Assembly: GCF_015910535.1 (NCBI RefSeq)
Contig: NZ_JACBJG010000007.1
Coordinates: 1 to 64,000 of the forward strand
Source of the DNA: Saccharomonospora sp. NB11
GTDB taxonomy: Bacteria; Actinomycetota; Actinomycetes; Mycobacteriales; Pseudonocardiaceae
DNA length: 64,000 bases
Direction of reading: 5' to 3'
Part shown: positions 25,716 to 35,744 of the stretch, in pieces
Position numbering within the stretch: position 1 is the first letter of the stretch
Layout of the letters: each line of letters opens with the position of its first letter
Program-made: the position numbers and the translations under genes
Notes under the pieces: generated by a model
Told to the model about the DNA's origin: nothing
The model's input: only the letters and a program-made list of their open reading frames with translations
The model's database searches: none

Positions 25716-26822
25716 GTGAGTGTCGACTTCGAAGCTGCGCTGAACGACCTCGGCGGCAAGCTGGCCCAGATCGAGGCCGTGATGGATCTGGACTCGCTCC
25801 GCAAGGAGGTCGCCGAGCTGGAGGAGGAAGCCGCCCGACCCGATCTCTGGAACGATCCGGAGGTCGCGCAGAAGGTGACGAGCCAGCTCTCCCACAAGCA
25901 GGCGTCCTTGCGCAAGGTCAGTGAACTGCGTCAGCGCGTCGACGACCTCGCCGTGCTGTTCGAGCTGGCGGAGGCGGAGGGCGACACGGCCAGTCGCTCC
26001 GAGGCGGAGTCCGACCTCGCGACGCTGTCCCGGGAGATCGACGCACTCGAGGTGCGCACTCTGCTGTCGGGCGAGTACGACGAGCGCAACGCCGTCGTGA
26101 CCATCCGGTCGGAGGCCGGCGGGGTGGACGCGGCCGACTGGGCGGAGATGCTGCTCCGGATGTACCTGCGGTGGGCCGAGCGTCACGACTACCCGACGCA
26201 GGTCTACGACATCTCCTACGCCGAGGAAGCCGGCATCCGGTCCGCGACGTTCAAGGTCAGCGGGCCGTACCTCTACGGAACGCTCTCCGTCGAACAGGGC
26301 ACCCATCGGCTCGTCCGGATCTCGCCGTTCGACAACCAGAGCCGACGGCAGACGTCGTTCGCCCACGTCGAGGTGCTGCCCGAGGTGGAGGAGGTCGACC
26401 ACGTCGAGATTCCCGAGAAGGACATCCGCGTGGACGTCTACCGCTCGTCCGGCCCCGGCGGACAGAGCGTGAACACCACCGACTCGGCCGTGCGCATCAC
26501 GCACCTGCCGACCGGCATCGTCGTGTCCTGTCAGAACGAGAAGTCGCAGCTCCAGAACAAGGCGTCGGCCATGAAGGTGCTGCAGGCGAAGCTGCTCCAG
26601 CGCAAGAAGGAAGAGGAGCGCAAGGAACTCGACGCGCTCCGCGACAGTGGTTCGAGCTGGGGCAACCAGATGCGTTCGTACGTGCTGCACCCGTACCAGC
26701 TCGTGAAGGATCTGCGGACCGAGCACGAGGTGGGCAACCCGGCGGCCGTCCTGGACGGCGATCTGGACGGCTTCCTGGAGGCCGGAATCCGGTGGCGTAA
26801 GCAGCAGGCCGAGGCCGCGTAG
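25716..26822 (+). CDS. prfB: Peptide chain release factor 2
   Basis: A 368-residue RF2, which ends translation at UGA and UAA. The stop-reading SPF motif is in [11 protein letters not shown] and the peptidyl-tRNA hydrolysis GGQ is in [12 protein letters not shown]. The frame is continuous, without the autoregulatory frameshift found in many bacteria, as usual for actinobacteria. GTG 25716 lies 8 bases after a -10 TAACCT (25702-25707), so the message may be leaderless. It is upstream of ftsEX and smpB, a conserved actinobacterial order. Confidence 0.97.
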   Translation: MSVDFEAALNDLGGKLAQIEAVMDLDSLRKEVAELEEEAARPDLWNDPEVAQKVTSQLSHKQASLRKVSELRQRVDDLAVLFELAEAEGDTASRSEAESDLATLSREIDALEVRTLLSGEYDERNAVVTIRSEAGGVDAADWAEMLLRMYLRWAERHDYPTQVYDISYAEEAGIRSATFKVSGPYLYGTLSVEQGTHRLVRISPFDNQSRRQTSFAHVEVLPEVEEVDHVEIPEKDIRVDVYRSSGPGGQSVNTTDSAVRITHLPTGIVVSCQNEKSQLQNKASAMKVLQAKLLQRKKEEERKELDALRDSGSSWGNQMRSYVLHPYQLVKDLRTEHEVGNPAAVLDGDLDGFLEAGIRWRKQQAEAA

Positions 26823-26897
26823 TCAGGCCGCCCGATGTCGTGGACGGGCCGGTGGTCAACCGAGGCTTAACCGGCCCCGACGGTAGGATTGCCGACC

Positions 26898-27587
26898 GTG
26901 ATCCGGCTTGAGAGTGTCTCCAAGGTCTACAAGACCTCGTCGCGTCCCGCGCTCGCGGACGTCTCGGTCGACGTGGACAAAGGTGAATTCGTCTTCCTTA
27001 TCGGGCCCTCCGGTTCCGGGAAGTCGACGTTCCTGCGGCTGCTGCTGCGGGAGGAGGTGCCCACCCGAGGCCGGGTGATGGTGTCGAACTTCGACGTGGC
27101 CAAGCTGCCCCGGCGCCGGGTGCCCCGACTGCGGCAGACGATCGGCTGCGTCTTCCAGGACTTCCGGCTGCTCACCAACAAGACCGTCGCGGGCAACGTC
27201 GCGTTCGCGCTCGAGGTGATCGGCAAGCCGAAGAAGACCATCGACAGGGTCGTCCCCGAGGTCCTGGAGCTGGTCGGCCTGGACGGCAAGTCGGACCGGA
27301 TGCCGTACGAGCTGTCCGGCGGTGAGCAGCAGCGGGTCGCGATCGCGCGGGCGTTCGTGAACCGTCCCCTCGTACTGCTCGCCGACGAGCCCACCGGGAA
27401 CCTGGACCCCGACACGAGCCAGGACATCATGCTCCTGTTGGAGCGCATCAACCGCACCGGAACGACGGTGCTGATGGCCACGCACGACCACTCGATCGTC
27501 GACTCCATGCGTCGTCGGGTCGTCGAACTGGACCACGGCCAGGTGGTTCGCGACGACCGTCGCGGCGTGTACGGCGTCGGTCGCTGA
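26898..27587 (+). CDS. ftsE: Cell division ATP-binding protein FtsE
   Basis: A 229-residue ABC ATPase that works with FtsX at the division site to control peptidoglycan hydrolases. Walker A is GPSGSGKST, the Q-loop is in VFQDFRLL, the signature is [14 protein letters not shown], and Walker B is [12 protein letters not shown], followed by the switch His in MATHDHS. GTG 26898 matches the FtsE start in mycobacteria; TAGGAT (26884-26889) lies 8 bases ahead, so it may be leaderless. ftsX follows after 69 bases. Confidence 0.97.
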   Translation: MIRLESVSKVYKTSSRPALADVSVDVDKGEFVFLIGPSGSGKSTFLRLLLREEVPTRGRVMVSNFDVAKLPRRRVPRLRQTIGCVFQDFRLLTNKTVAGNVAFALEVIGKPKKTIDRVVPEVLELVGLDGKSDRMPYELSGGEQQRVAIARAFVNRPLVLLADEPTGNLDPDTSQDIMLLLERINRTGTTVLMATHDHSIVDSMRRRVVELDHGQVVRDDRRGVYGVGR

Positions 27588-27656
27588 CGCGTCCGGCCAT
27601 TCTGGCTCCTAAGCACCCCCGCCCCGCTTCCCCCGACCCAAGGACAACCCCTACCG

Positions 27657-28556
27657 ATGCGTGCCAGCTTCGTCTTCAGCGAAGTCATCACCGGCCTCCG
27701 CCGGAACGTCACGATGACGATCGCGATGATCCTCACCACCGCCATCTCGCTCGGGATGTTCGGTGGTGGTCTGCTGTTCGTCCGCACCATCGACAAGATG
27801 AAGGCGAACTACCTCGACGACGTCCAGGTGACGATCTACCTGAACGAGGAGGTCAGCGCGAGCGACGACACGTGCTCCGGGCAGACCTGCACCACGCTGA
27901 GGCAGTCGCTGGAGACGAACCCCGGCGTCGAGTCGGTGGTGTTCGAGAACCGCGACCAGGCGTACGAGCGGTTCCAGAAGATCTTCGAGGGACAGCCGGA
28001 GCTCGTCGAGCTCGCGAGGCCGGAGTCGCTGCCGTCGTCGCTGCACGTGAAGCTCGTCAACCCCGAGCGGAGTGACGTGCTCGTGCAGGAGTACTCGGCG
28101 ATGGAGGGCGTCGACCACGTCGACGACCAGAACAAGTTCCTCGAACGGTTCTTCGACATCCTCAACGCCGGTCGCAACGGGACGTTCATCATCGCGTTGA
28201 TCGCGGCCCTCGCGGCCGTGCTGCTGATCGCCAACACCATCCAGGTGTCGGCGTTCACCCGCCGCACCGAGGTGGGCATCATGCGGCTCGTGGGTGCCAC
28301 GCGCTGGTACACGCAGCTCCCGTTCCTCCTGGAAGCGGTGGTCGCCGGTGTGCTCGGTGCCATCATCGGGACGTCCGGCCTCATCGCGCTGAAGTACCTG
28401 GTGCTCGACTCGATCATCGAGTCGACCGGGGGCGTGATTCCGCAGTTGATGCTGGCCGACATCCTCGTGTACGCCGCGCCGATCCTGCTCGGCACGTCGG
28501 TGCTGATCTCGGCGGTGACGGGCTACACGACGTTGCGCCTGTACGTGCGGCACTAA
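27657..28556 (+). CDS. ftsX: Cell division protein FtsX (permease-like)
   Basis: A 299-residue four-helix membrane partner of FtsE. Helix 1 is near residues 20-42. The extracytoplasmic loop has a Cys pair (CSGQTC) near residue 75, as in actinobacterial FtsX. Helices 2-4 follow, with the FtsX core [17 protein letters not shown]. It would pass ATPase-driven motion to an outside hydrolase of the NlpC/P60 or RipC type. ATG 27657. Confidence 0.96.
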   Translation: MRASFVFSEVITGLRRNVTMTIAMILTTAISLGMFGGGLLFVRTIDKMKANYLDDVQVTIYLNEEVSASDDTCSGQTCTTLRQSLETNPGVESVVFENRDQAYERFQKIFEGQPELVELARPESLPSSLHVKLVNPERSDVLVQEYSAMEGVDHVDDQNKFLERFFDILNAGRNGTFIIALIAALAAVLLIANTIQVSAFTRRTEVGIMRLVGATRWYTQLPFLLEAVVAGVLGAIIGTSGLIALKYLVLDSIIESTGGVIPQLMLADILVYAAPILLGTSVLISAVTGYTTLRLYVRH

Positions 28557-28597
28557 TTCGGTCGGGAACATTGTCGGCGGGAAGATACAGTCGAGGT

Positions 28598-29080
28598 ATG
28601 GCGAAGGAAGTCGGTCAGAAGGTGATCGCGTCGAACCGGCGTGCCCGGCACGACTACACGATCATCGACACCTACGAGGCCGGAGTGGCGCTCGTGGGTA
28701 CGGAGGTGAAGAGCCTGCGTGCGGGCAAGGCGTCCCTGGCCGACTCGTTCGCGACCGTGGACGACGGCGAGGTGTTCCTGCGGGGCCTGCACATTCCCGA
28801 GTACTCGCACGGCACGTGGACCAACCACGAGCCGCGGCGGACGCGCAAGCTGCTGCTGCACCGCAAGGAGATCGAGAAGCTCATCGGCAAGACCAAGGAG
28901 TCGGGCCTGAGCCTGGTGCCGCTGTCGCTGTACTTCAAGAACGGCAAGGTCAAGGTCGAGCTGGCGCTGGCGAAGGGCCGCAAGGCCCACGACAAGCGGC
29001 AGGCCATCGCCAAGCGCGACGCGCAGCGTGAGATGGCACGCGCGATGGGGCGGGCGGCGAAGGGCAAGTATCGCCGTTGA
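28598..29080 (+). CDS. smpB: SsrA-binding protein SmpB
   Basis: A 160-residue tmRNA-binding protein needed for ribosome rescue. It begins [20 protein letters not shown], has the conserved [13 protein letters not shown] and [19 protein letters not shown] segments, and ends in a basic tail that enters the empty mRNA channel. ATG 28598 lies 6 bases after TACAGT. Its RNA partner, ssrA, is encoded 5 kb downstream. Confidence 0.97.
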   Translation: MAKEVGQKVIASNRRARHDYTIIDTYEAGVALVGTEVKSLRAGKASLADSFATVDDGEVFLRGLHIPEYSHGTWTNHEPRRTRKLLLHRKEIEKLIGKTKESGLSLVPLSLYFKNGKVKVELALAKGRKAHDKRQAIAKRDAQREMARAMGRAAKGKYRR

Positions 29081-30000
29081 GTGCCGACGTCGATCACCAC
29101 GGACCCGGTCCGCGGTCCGACGCGGACGTGGCGGACTGGGTCCGCGGACTCGGCCTCGACGGCATCGTCGACCTTCACGTGCACTTCCTGCCCGAGCGGG
29201 TGCTGCACAAGGTGTGGGCGTACTTCGACGCCGCCGAGCGGCACTACGGGATGGCCTGGCCCATCCGGTACCGCCTGCCGCAGCCGGACCGCGTGGAACT
29301 GCTGCGGTCGTTCGGGGTGCGGACGTTCGCGCCGCTGGTGTACCCGCACAAGCCGGACATGGCCGAGTGGTTGAACGCGTGGGCGCTGCGGTTCGCGGCG
29401 GACGTGCCGGAGGCGGTTCCCACCGCGACGCTCTTCCCCGAACCGGCCGTGGCGCGGTACACGGAGGACGCGCTCGCCGCAGGGGCGCGGTGTTTCAAGG
29501 CTCACGTGCAGGTGGGCGCCTACGACCCCCGGGACGGGGCGCTCGACGAGGCCTGGGGCGTGATCGCCGACGCCGGGGTTCCCGTGGTGGTGCACTGCGG
29601 CCACGGCCCGCTGCGGGGTGAGCACACCGGCATCGGGGTCTTCGAGCAGGTGTTGCGACGGCATCCCCGGCTGGTGACGGTGCTCGCGCACGCGGGGATG
29701 CCCGAGTACGACGACGCGTTCGCGCTGGTGCAGCGGTATCCGAACGTCCACCTCGACACGACGATGGTCGGCGTGCCGTTCACCGAGGACGTCATGCCGC
29801 TGCCTCGGGACTGGCCGAGTCGGCTCGTCGACGTCGCCGACCGCGTCGTGTTGGGGACGGACTTCCCGAACATCCCGTACTCGTACGCCACCCAGTTGCA
29901 GGCCGTCGCCGGTTGGGCGGAGGCCGATTCCCGGCTGGGCACCGTGTTCCTGCGAGCTGTGCTGCACGACACCCCCTCGCGGCTGCTCACGCCGAGGTGA
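29077..30000 (+). CDS. Amidohydrolase family metal-dependent hydrolase
   Basis: A 307-residue amidohydrolase_2 (TIM-barrel) protein. The HxH metal motif is VDLHVHFLP (near residue 33), the strand-5 His is in VVVHCGHG, the strand-6 His in [10 protein letters not shown], and the strand-8 Asp in [10 protein letters not shown]. The TTG start at 29077 overlaps the smpB stop, so it is translationally coupled. Relatives act on small cyclic or aromatic substrates, but this one cannot be assigned. Confidence 0.87.
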   Translation: MSADVDHHGPGPRSDADVADWVRGLGLDGIVDLHVHFLPERVLHKVWAYFDAAERHYGMAWPIRYRLPQPDRVELLRSFGVRTFAPLVYPHKPDMAEWLNAWALRFAADVPEAVPTATLFPEPAVARYTEDALAAGARCFKAHVQVGAYDPRDGALDEAWGVIADAGVPVVVHCGHGPLRGEHTGIGVFEQVLRRHPRLVTVLAHAGMPEYDDAFALVQRYPNVHLDTTMVGVPFTEDVMPLPRDWPSRLVDVADRVVLGTDFPNIPYSYATQLQAVAGWAEADSRLGTVFLRAVLHDTPSRLLTPR

Positions 30001-31261
30001 CCGCGCGGGCCGGGACCCGGGTGAGGGCGTAGGCGCCGCAGAGCAGGGCGATCCAGGGCCATGGAGCGGCGGCGAATCCCGTGGCGGCGAGGGCGAGAGT
30101 GCCCGTGGCGCCGCACAGTGCCGCGACACAGAGTCGGGCCGAGGACGGCGGAGACACGGCGGGGGAGGGGACCGGTCGCATTTCGAACCGGGCGAACGCC
30201 CGCAGCAGCAGCGTGAGGATCGCGCCTGCCGAGAGCAGCCAGCCCGGGACGGTGGCGAGCCACATGACCGTGCCGGGAGCCGGTGTCGCGTAGCCGAGCC
30301 CGACCACGGTCACTCCGCTGAGGACGATGAGGGCGGGCATGTGCCACAGGTAGACGCTCATGAAGCGCGGGCCGAGCCAGCCGAGTGCCGCGGCGACGGT
30401 GGGTCGTTCGGACCACGCGATCAACGCGTCACGCGCGGCGAGGACGAGACCGACCTGACCGAGCGCGAGGGTGACGAGCACGGCCGCCGGAGGGCTCATG
30501 TTGGACATCGGTGCTCCGGGCATGCCGATCATGCTCTCCGCGTACGGGCCGAATCCGACGAGCAGTGCGGTGGCGGTGAACCCGGCCGCCGACAGTGCCA
30601 ACGCGCCGCGTCGGGAGAGCCGCCGCAACGTCCCGTCCGCGTAGAAGAACCCGAGCTGGTGCACGGCGAACCACACGAACACCGCGTTGACGTAGCCGAC
30701 ATAGTCGACGCCGCTGAAGCGGGCGAGGTCCACCAGCACGGCGAGGCCCGCGAGCCCGAGCGGCACGGCCCAGCGCAGTCGCCGGTGCGCGGCGGCGAGC
30801 AGCGGAGTGGCGAGCACGGTGAGCAGGTAGACGCCGAGGAACCACAACAACTGCGCCGACAGCGCTCCGGCCAGCTCCACGGGTTGTTCGGGCAGGCCCA
30901 GCGTGCGCAGGAGGGGCGGAGCGGCGACTCCGACGGCGAGCAGCGGCAGCACCGGCAGCAGGAGTCGGGTCAGGCGCGCCGAGAGCCACGCCTTCGCGTC
31001 GCCGCCGCGGGTCAGCGAGAGGTAGTTCGCGCCTCCGCCCGCGAAGAACACGAGCGGCATCACCTGCGACAGCCAGGTCACCACCCACCAGCCGGGGGTG
31101 GCCAGCGCGTTGCCCGTCGTCAGGCGGCCGTCGGTGTACGCGAGCACCGGCATGGTCCAGTGCTGGGCGACCACGGCCACGATCGCCAGTGAGCGCACGA
31201 CGTCGAGGAAACGGTCTCGGGTGCGGGCGGAAGTCGTCGGTCTCGGCAGGCTCAGCGTCAT
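29987..31261 (-). CDS. Acyltransferase 3 family membrane protein
   Basis: A protein of about 424 residues with ten or so membrane helices. The N-terminal RFLDVVRSLAIVAVVAQHW carries the Arg and His typical of acyltransferase_3, which modify sugars or lipids at the membrane. ATG 31261 is chosen; a GTG at 31294 would add 11 residues. Its 3' end overlaps the convergent amidohydrolase gene by 14 bases. Substrate unknown. Confidence 0.82.
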   Translation of the reverse strand: MTLSLPRPTTSARTRDRFLDVVRSLAIVAVVAQHWTMPVLAYTDGRLTTGNALATPGWWVVTWLSQVMPLVFFAGGGANYLSLTRGGDAKAWLSARLTRLLLPVLPLLAVGVAAPPLLRTLGLPEQPVELAGALSAQLLWFLGVYLLTVLATPLLAAAHRRLRWAVPLGLAGLAVLVDLARFSGVDYVGYVNAVFVWFAVHQLGFFYADGTLRRLSRRGALALSAAGFTATALLVGFGPYAESMIGMPGAPMSNMSPPAAVLVTLALGQVGLVLAARDALIAWSERPTVAAALGWLGPRFMSVYLWHMPALIVLSGVTVVGLGYATPAPGTVMWLATVPGWLLSAGAILTLLLRAFARFEMRPVPSPAVSPPSSARLCVAALCGATGTLALAATGFAAAPWPWIALLCGAYALTRVPARAVTSA

Positions 31262-31424
31262 GACTCGATCGTCGTGTTCGATCGGTCGTGACACAGCGGT
31301 GCGAGCTGGTGTCTTCGTGGTGGGGGCAGCCCCACCGGCGTGGTGGGGCAGACCCGTGTCGGTCCGATAGGGACAGATCAGTGTGGACGCCGAGAGGTGG
31401 CGGGAACGGCGACGTCGCGAGGAT

Positions 31425-32066
31425 TCAGCGCCCGAGGTAGGTCAACACGGCTCGCACACGACGGTGCTCGGTCTCGCCCGCTTCGAGACCGAGCTTGGCG
31501 AAGATGTTGCCGATGTGCTTCTCGACGGCGCCGTGCGACACGACGAGCCTGCCGGCGATGGCGCTGTTCGTGAGTCCCTGCGCCATGAGGCCGAGAACCT
31601 CGGACTCGCGTGGGGTCAACGAGCGCAACGGGTCGGCTCGCTTGCGGGCCATGAGCTGGCTGATCACCTCGGGGTCGATCGCCGTGCCCCCGGCAGCCAC
31701 CCGGCGCACGGCGTCGAGGAATTCCGCCACGTCGGCCACCCGTTCCTTCAACAGGTAACCCACGCCGCCCGCGCCCCCGGAGAGCAGTTCGACCGCGTAC
31801 GTCTCCTCGACGTACTGCGAGAGCACGAGGACGGGCAGGCCCGGGACGTGTCGACGAGCGTCCAGTGCCGCGCGGAGTCCCTCGTCGGTGAAGGTCGGCG
31901 GCATGCGCACGTCCACGATCGCGAGGTCGGGACGGTGCTCCTTGGCGGCGGTGACGAGGTCGTCCCCGTTGTCCACGGCGGCCACCGTCTCGACGCCGTC
32001 GTCGGCGAGCAGCCGCTGCACCCCCTCCCGCAACAGGACGGCGTCCTCCGCGATGACCACTCGCAT
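31425..32066 (-). CDS. LuxR family two-component response regulator
   Basis: A 213-residue NarL/LuxR-type response regulator. The receiver domain has the acidic pair in IAEDAVLL, the phospho-acceptor Asp in LAIVDVRMPP, and the Lys in YLLKERV. The LuxR helix-turn-helix runs from LTPRESEVLGLMAQG through AIAGRLVVSHGAVEKHIGNI. ATG 32066 has GGGGAG 5 bases upstream. It follows the histidine kinase gene by 28 bases on the same strand, so they form one system. Targets unknown. Confidence 0.94.
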   Translation of the reverse strand: MRVVIAEDAVLLREGVQRLLADDGVETVAAVDNGDDLVTAAKEHRPDLAIVDVRMPPTFTDEGLRAALDARRHVPGLPVLVLSQYVEETYAVELLSGGAGGVGYLLKERVADVAEFLDAVRRVAAGGTAIDPEVISQLMARKRADPLRSLTPRESEVLGLMAQGLTNSAIAGRLVVSHGAVEKHIGNIFAKLGLEAGETEHRRVRAVLTYLGR

Positions 32067-32094
32067 GCCCACTCCCCAGTCGTCCGGCTCCCCC

Positions 32095-33261
32095 TCACCA
32101 CGTGCACGGCAGCACCGCTCGGACGACGGTCGGGCCACCCGACGGGCTGACGACGGTGACGGTGCCGTCTATGGTCGCAGCCCGGTCGGCCAGTCCGGAG
32201 AGGCCACCTCCCGGGCGGAGCTCGGCGCCACCGCGTCCGTCGTCGGTGACCTCCACGACCACGGTGTCGTCCTCGCGGTGAACCCGCACCCAGGCCTGGT
32301 CGGCGCCGGAGTGCTTGGCGACGTTGGTGAGCGACTCGCCCACGATGAAGTACGCCGTCGTCTCCACCGCCGCGGGTGGTCGGGGATCGACGTCGACCGA
32401 CACCTCCACCGGAACGGGTGACTTGGCGGCCTGCGCGGACAGTGCCGCGTCGAGGCCGCGGTCGGCGAGCACGGCGGGGTAGATGCCGCGGGCGAGGTCA
32501 CGCAGTTCCGACACGGCGAGCTTCGCGTCGGTGTGGGCCTCCTCGATCAGCTCCCGCAAGGCGGCGCTGTCGGTGCCGTCGTCGACGCGCGCCTTGGCTC
32601 GTCCCAGCGTCATGGCCACCGAGACCAGACGTTGTTGCGCGCCGTCGTGGAGATCGCGTTCGATGCGGCGACGTTCGGCCTCGGCCGCGTCGACACCGCG
32701 GGCCCGCGACGCCTGGAGCTGTTGTGCGCGAGCCTCCGCCCTCCGGGCCTTCGGCGGTCCCAGGAGTGTCTTCGCGAGTTGCGCGTGCAGCCACCCCAGT
32801 GCGGGAACGACCCAGATCGTCACCGGAACGAGGACGACGGCGACGAGCCCGACCGCGAACTCCACCACGCTGATCGGGAACGACAACAGCAGATACGCCG
32901 TGTCGCGCCACATCGTCGGGTCGGTCGCGCGCGTCCGCCACCGGCTGGCCCAGTTGCCGGAGCTGCTCGCCCGTTGCGCGTCCGGCACATCGACGTCCAG
33001 CGTCCACCGCACCCAGGTGCGTTCCAGGTCGCCGAAGGCGCGGGCGAGCCACATCGTCGCCGCGAGGATCGGCAGACCGACCCAGATCACGACCGTGGCG
33101 ATCCCGACCAGTGCCCCGCAGATCAGGAGCACGAACTGCACGATCCGCAGGGGGAAGCTCGCGACCAGGAAGAGCTCGATGCGCAGGACACGGGCCCAGC
33201 CCGGACGCTCGGGGTGACGCGCGGACTCTTCGTTCGCCATGCGCATATTCTCCGACGTCAT
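32095..33261 (-). CDS. Sensor histidine kinase (HisKA_3 type) with N-terminal sensor domain
   Basis: A 388-residue kinase. The N-terminal half is a membrane sensor domain with two pairs of helices (FPLRIVQFVLLICGALVG and FPISVVEFAVGLVAVVLVP). The dimerisation segment with the phospho-His is RRRIERDLHDGAQQRL, and the ATPase part has GESLTNVAKHS (N box), VTDDGRGG (G1) and GGGLSGLADR (G2). ATG 33261 overlaps the upstream stop as ATGA; ATG 33240 behind GGAG is the alternative. It is paired with the LuxR-type regulator downstream. Confidence 0.93.
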   Translation of the reverse strand: MTSENMRMANEESARHPERPGWARVLRIELFLVASFPLRIVQFVLLICGALVGIATVVIWVGLPILAATMWLARAFGDLERTWVRWTLDVDVPDAQRASSSGNWASRWRTRATDPTMWRDTAYLLLSFPISVVEFAVGLVAVVLVPVTIWVVPALGWLHAQLAKTLLGPPKARRAEARAQQLQASRARGVDAAEAERRRIERDLHDGAQQRLVSVAMTLGRAKARVDDGTDSAALRELIEEAHTDAKLAVSELRDLARGIYPAVLADRGLDAALSAQAAKSPVPVEVSVDVDPRPPAAVETTAYFIVGESLTNVAKHSGADQAWVRVHREDDTVVVEVTDDGRGGAELRPGGGLSGLADRAATIDGTVTVVSPSGGPTVVRAVLPCTW

Positions 33262-33956
33262 CCGTGCACCGGAAGGGCCGTGGTGGCCTCGTCGAGCTCG
33301 CGCATCCTCGCGCGAGTCGGACCGAGCATCACCTGCACGAACCGGCCGTGGGCCGCTCCCAACCCGCGGGTCAGCGCCGCCGTGCCCACCAGGAACAGCA
33401 GTCCGAGGAGCGACCACGGCAGTGCCGTCCACACGGAGTCCACCGTCAGCAGCTCGCCCTCGGGGAAGGGGAAGTGCCACACACCGCCCGGGAGCCGGTG
33501 GTAGTAGATCGGCAACGCCAGCAGGGCAAGCGAGACGCTCCAGGTCGCCACCATGAGCACGAACTCGACGGTCCCCACCGGGAGCAGCAGGAGCAGGTAG
33601 GCGTACTCGCGCCAGGTCGCCGAATCGGCGAGCCGAGTCCGCCACCGCTGTTCCAGGTCGACGTCGCCCAGCGGGCGGGTCGCCTTCGGGACGTAGGTGC
33701 GAAGGAGCGCGTAGGTGCGGGCGCGTTCCAGCGTCGCGGTGGCCCGGGTCAGCAGCACCACGATCGCGAGAATCGGCAGACCGACCCAGACGATCGCCGT
33801 GCCGACCCCGGCGACCGTCAGCGGCACCAGCACCACGAAGGCGGCGAGCCCCAGGGGGAAGCTCAGCATCAGGTAGGCGAGCGCTCCCGCCACCGACGGA
33901 CGTGGCCGCACGCCTCCGTCGTCGCCGAACTGCTCGTGTGGCGCTACGCCAGCCAT
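33258..33956 (-). CDS. Sensor-domain membrane protein
   Basis: A 232-residue protein made only of the same membrane sensor domain as the N-terminus of the adjacent kinase: AYLMLSFPLGLAAFVVLVP, IVWVGLPILA and LLLLPVGTVEFVLMV match it segment by segment. It has no kinase part. ATG 33956 follows AGGAAAGGA, and the stop overlaps the kinase start, so it is co-translated with it. It may modulate signal input to the kinase. It arose probably by duplication of the sensor domain. Confidence 0.85.
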   Translation of the reverse strand: MAGVAPHEQFGDDGGVRPRPSVAGALAYLMLSFPLGLAAFVVLVPLTVAGVGTAIVWVGLPILAIVVLLTRATATLERARTYALLRTYVPKATRPLGDVDLEQRWRTRLADSATWREYAYLLLLLPVGTVEFVLMVATWSVSLALLALPIYYHRLPGGVWHFPFPEGELLTVDSVWTALPWSLLGLLFLVGTAALTRGLGAAHGRFVQVMLGPTRARMRELDEATTALPVHG

Positions 33957-34104
33957 GACACCGTCCTTTCCTCGACTGTGCCCAGCATCGACGAGCGGCA
34001 TCCGCTCGACCATCAGGCCAACCGGCTTCGTCGGGGTAGGGCTGTCCCCACCCCGGTCCGGGTGCCGGGGCTGCCCGTGGGAATTAACGGCTTGCGGGTC
34101 GCGT

Positions 34105-34110
34105 TATCCT
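34105..34110 (+). promoter_or_regulatory. Likely -10 element of the tmRNA gene
   Basis: TATCCT lies 30 bases before the mature tmRNA end, giving a short 5' leader that RNase P would remove. A matching -35 is not clear. Confidence 0.5.
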
Positions 34111-34140
34111 GGGTGCAGCGATCGATGATCGACCCGACGA

Positions 34141-34512
34141 GGGGGTGAACGGTTTCGACTCTGGACGTTGATTCAGGGGAAGCGTGTCGGTGCAGGCAAC
34201 GACCACCGCAAGCGTCGTCGCAACTAAATCAAGCGCCAAGACGAACAGTCAGCGCGACTTCGCCCTCGCCGCCTGAGCGACGGTGAAGTCTGTCGGCCCG
34301 GGGGCGCCTCCGCCCCGGTTTGCCGGCATCAGCTAGGAGGCTCACCGCCGGTTCCGGCCACGGGAACCGGTTGGGAAGCAAACAGTGGCTGGGCCCGTCA
34401 CACCGGCTTGTTCGCGTGACCGGTGGGGCCGAGTAGAGGCACAGCGAACTGCGCACGGAGAAGCCCTGGAGAGGCGACAGAGGACCCGGGTTCGATTCCC
34501 GGCACCTCCACC
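34141..34512 (+). ncRNA. ssrA: Transfer-messenger RNA (tmRNA)
   Basis: The 5' GGGGGTG pairs with 3' CACCTCC (34503-34509) as the tRNA-like acceptor, and the T arm reads CCGGGTTCGATTCCCGG. The tag reading frame runs 34235-34276: AKTNSQRDFALAA then TGA, with GCC as the resume codon, ending in the ALAA degradation signal. The 3' end reads A-CC-G, so the terminal CCA is not fully encoded and must be completed by the CCA-adding enzyme. Partner SmpB is encoded 5 kb upstream. Confidence 0.95.
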
Positions 34513-34520
34513 GAGACCGG

Positions 34521-34546
34521 ATGGGCCACCCACATGGGTGGCCCAT
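34521..34546 (+). terminator. Terminator after tmRNA
   Basis: ATGGGCCACCC (34521-34531) and GGGTGGCCCAT (34536-34546) form an 11-bp stem with a 4-base loop, followed by CGTCGTTT. Confidence 0.8.
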
Positions 34547-34668
34547 CGTCGTTTCCGGGGTACGTCGCCCCGCGGCCTGCTCATCGAGCGGCGGACGGCG
34601 TCGGGAGGTCGACCGTTTCGGCTCGTACCAGGACGGCAAGCCTGCGACTGGTTGCGAAGGAGGCACGG

Positions 34669-34893
34669 ATGACCGCTCACCCGTCGGGCCGGGTCAAGGA
34701 CGAGAACGACAACCTGATCAGCGTGCTCCAGGCGTCGCTGGAGTACGCCTGGCAGATGGAGACCTACATCGCCGACGCCGAGCGTGAGGGTGACACCGAA
34801 CTGGCCTCGTACTTCCGCCGCGTCCGGGAGAACACTTTGGCGGTCGGGGAGGAGGGCAAGCAACTCCTCGCGCACCGGCTGAGTCGCGACTGA
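34669..34893 (+). CDS. Small conserved helical protein (74 aa)
   Basis: A 74-residue, mostly helical, acidic protein starting MTAHPSGRVKDENDNLISV, with YAWQMETYIADAEREGD in the middle. ATG 34669 follows GAAGGAGG, a strong ribosome site. It recalls one half of a ferritin-like helical bundle, but no metal ligand set is clear. I do not recognise a named family. Confidence 0.75.
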   Translation: MTAHPSGRVKDENDNLISVLQASLEYAWQMETYIADAEREGDTELASYFRRVRENTLAVGEEGKQLLAHRLSRD

Positions 34894-34940
34894 GTGCGTC
34901 ACGGGACCTCACCGGCGGAAGGACCGGCCTGCTCGGCACA

Positions 34941-35696
34941 ATGCCGCGCATGGACTCGGTCGGCCTGCGCACCCGTGCTTCCGCCACCTGGGCCGTGGAC
35001 GTCGCGATGCTGGCGCTCGCGCTGGTCTCGGTGGGGCTGCTCACGTACGTGACGTTCTTCGACGTCGACGAGGAGGCCGCGACGGTCGTCTTCGTGGTCG
35101 ACGCGGTGGTGTGCGGCGTGTTCGCCGTGGAGTTCCTGTGGCGGTGGCGTGCGGCGGGCTGGACCGGTCGGTTCCCGCTCCGGCACTGGTACGAGGTCCT
35201 CGGCATGATCCCCCTCGCGCATCCGGCGTTGCGAGGGTTCCGGCTGCTGCGCGTCGTCGCCGTGATCTCCCGGCTCGCGCGCACCACCGACCGCGTCCTC
35301 GGGGAGCGGGCGACCCAGCGGCTCGTCGAGCGCTTCTCGCGGCCCATCGTCGCGGCCATCAAGAAGCCCGTGACCGTGGCCGTGCTGGACGAGGTGGCGA
35401 AGGTGCTGGAGACCGGGCGGTACCCGCACAACATCGCGCGGTCGGTCGACGAGCATCGTGAGCTCCTCCGCGATCTGGTGACGGAGAAGGTGAAGAACGA
35501 CCCGCAGGCGGGCAAGCTCTCGCGACTGCCGTTCGGTGAGGACGTGCTCCGGTCCGTCGTGGACACGACCATCCGGGTGATCCTCGACGTATTGACCGAT
35601 CCGCGCGCGGACGTGTTCTTCACCCACGCGGTGCGGGAGAACCAGAGGCAGATCCGGAGCGCCGTGGCCTCGGGCCTGCACGAGCGTGATGCCTGA
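34941..35696 (+). CDS. Voltage-sensor-like ion transporter family protein without pore
   Basis: A 251-residue membrane protein. Four N-terminal hydrophobic segments (residues 17-125) look like an ion-channel voltage-sensing domain: the fourth, RGFRLLRVVAVISRLAR, carries spaced Arg as in S4. The rest (residues 130-251) is a soluble helical region with no pore loop or selectivity filter. It could be a Hv1-like channel or a sensor protein; neither is certain. ATG 34941; an in-frame ATG at 34950 is possible. Confidence 0.7.
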   Translation: MPRMDSVGLRTRASATWAVDVAMLALALVSVGLLTYVTFFDVDEEAATVVFVVDAVVCGVFAVEFLWRWRAAGWTGRFPLRHWYEVLGMIPLAHPALRGFRLLRVVAVISRLARTTDRVLGERATQRLVERFSRPIVAAIKKPVTVAVLDEVAKVLETGRYPHNIARSVDEHRELLRDLVTEKVKNDPQAGKLSRLPFGEDVLRSVVDTTIRVILDVLTDPRADVFFTHAVRENQRQIRSAVASGLHERDA

Positions 35697-35744
35697 CTCC
35701 CGGGCGTGTCCGCGAGCTGCGCACGCGTCTTCGCGTCGCACGTT

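Noticed and set aside
25707-25716. Programmed frameshift in prfB
   Set aside because: The RF2 frame is continuous from GTG 25716, with no internal stop.
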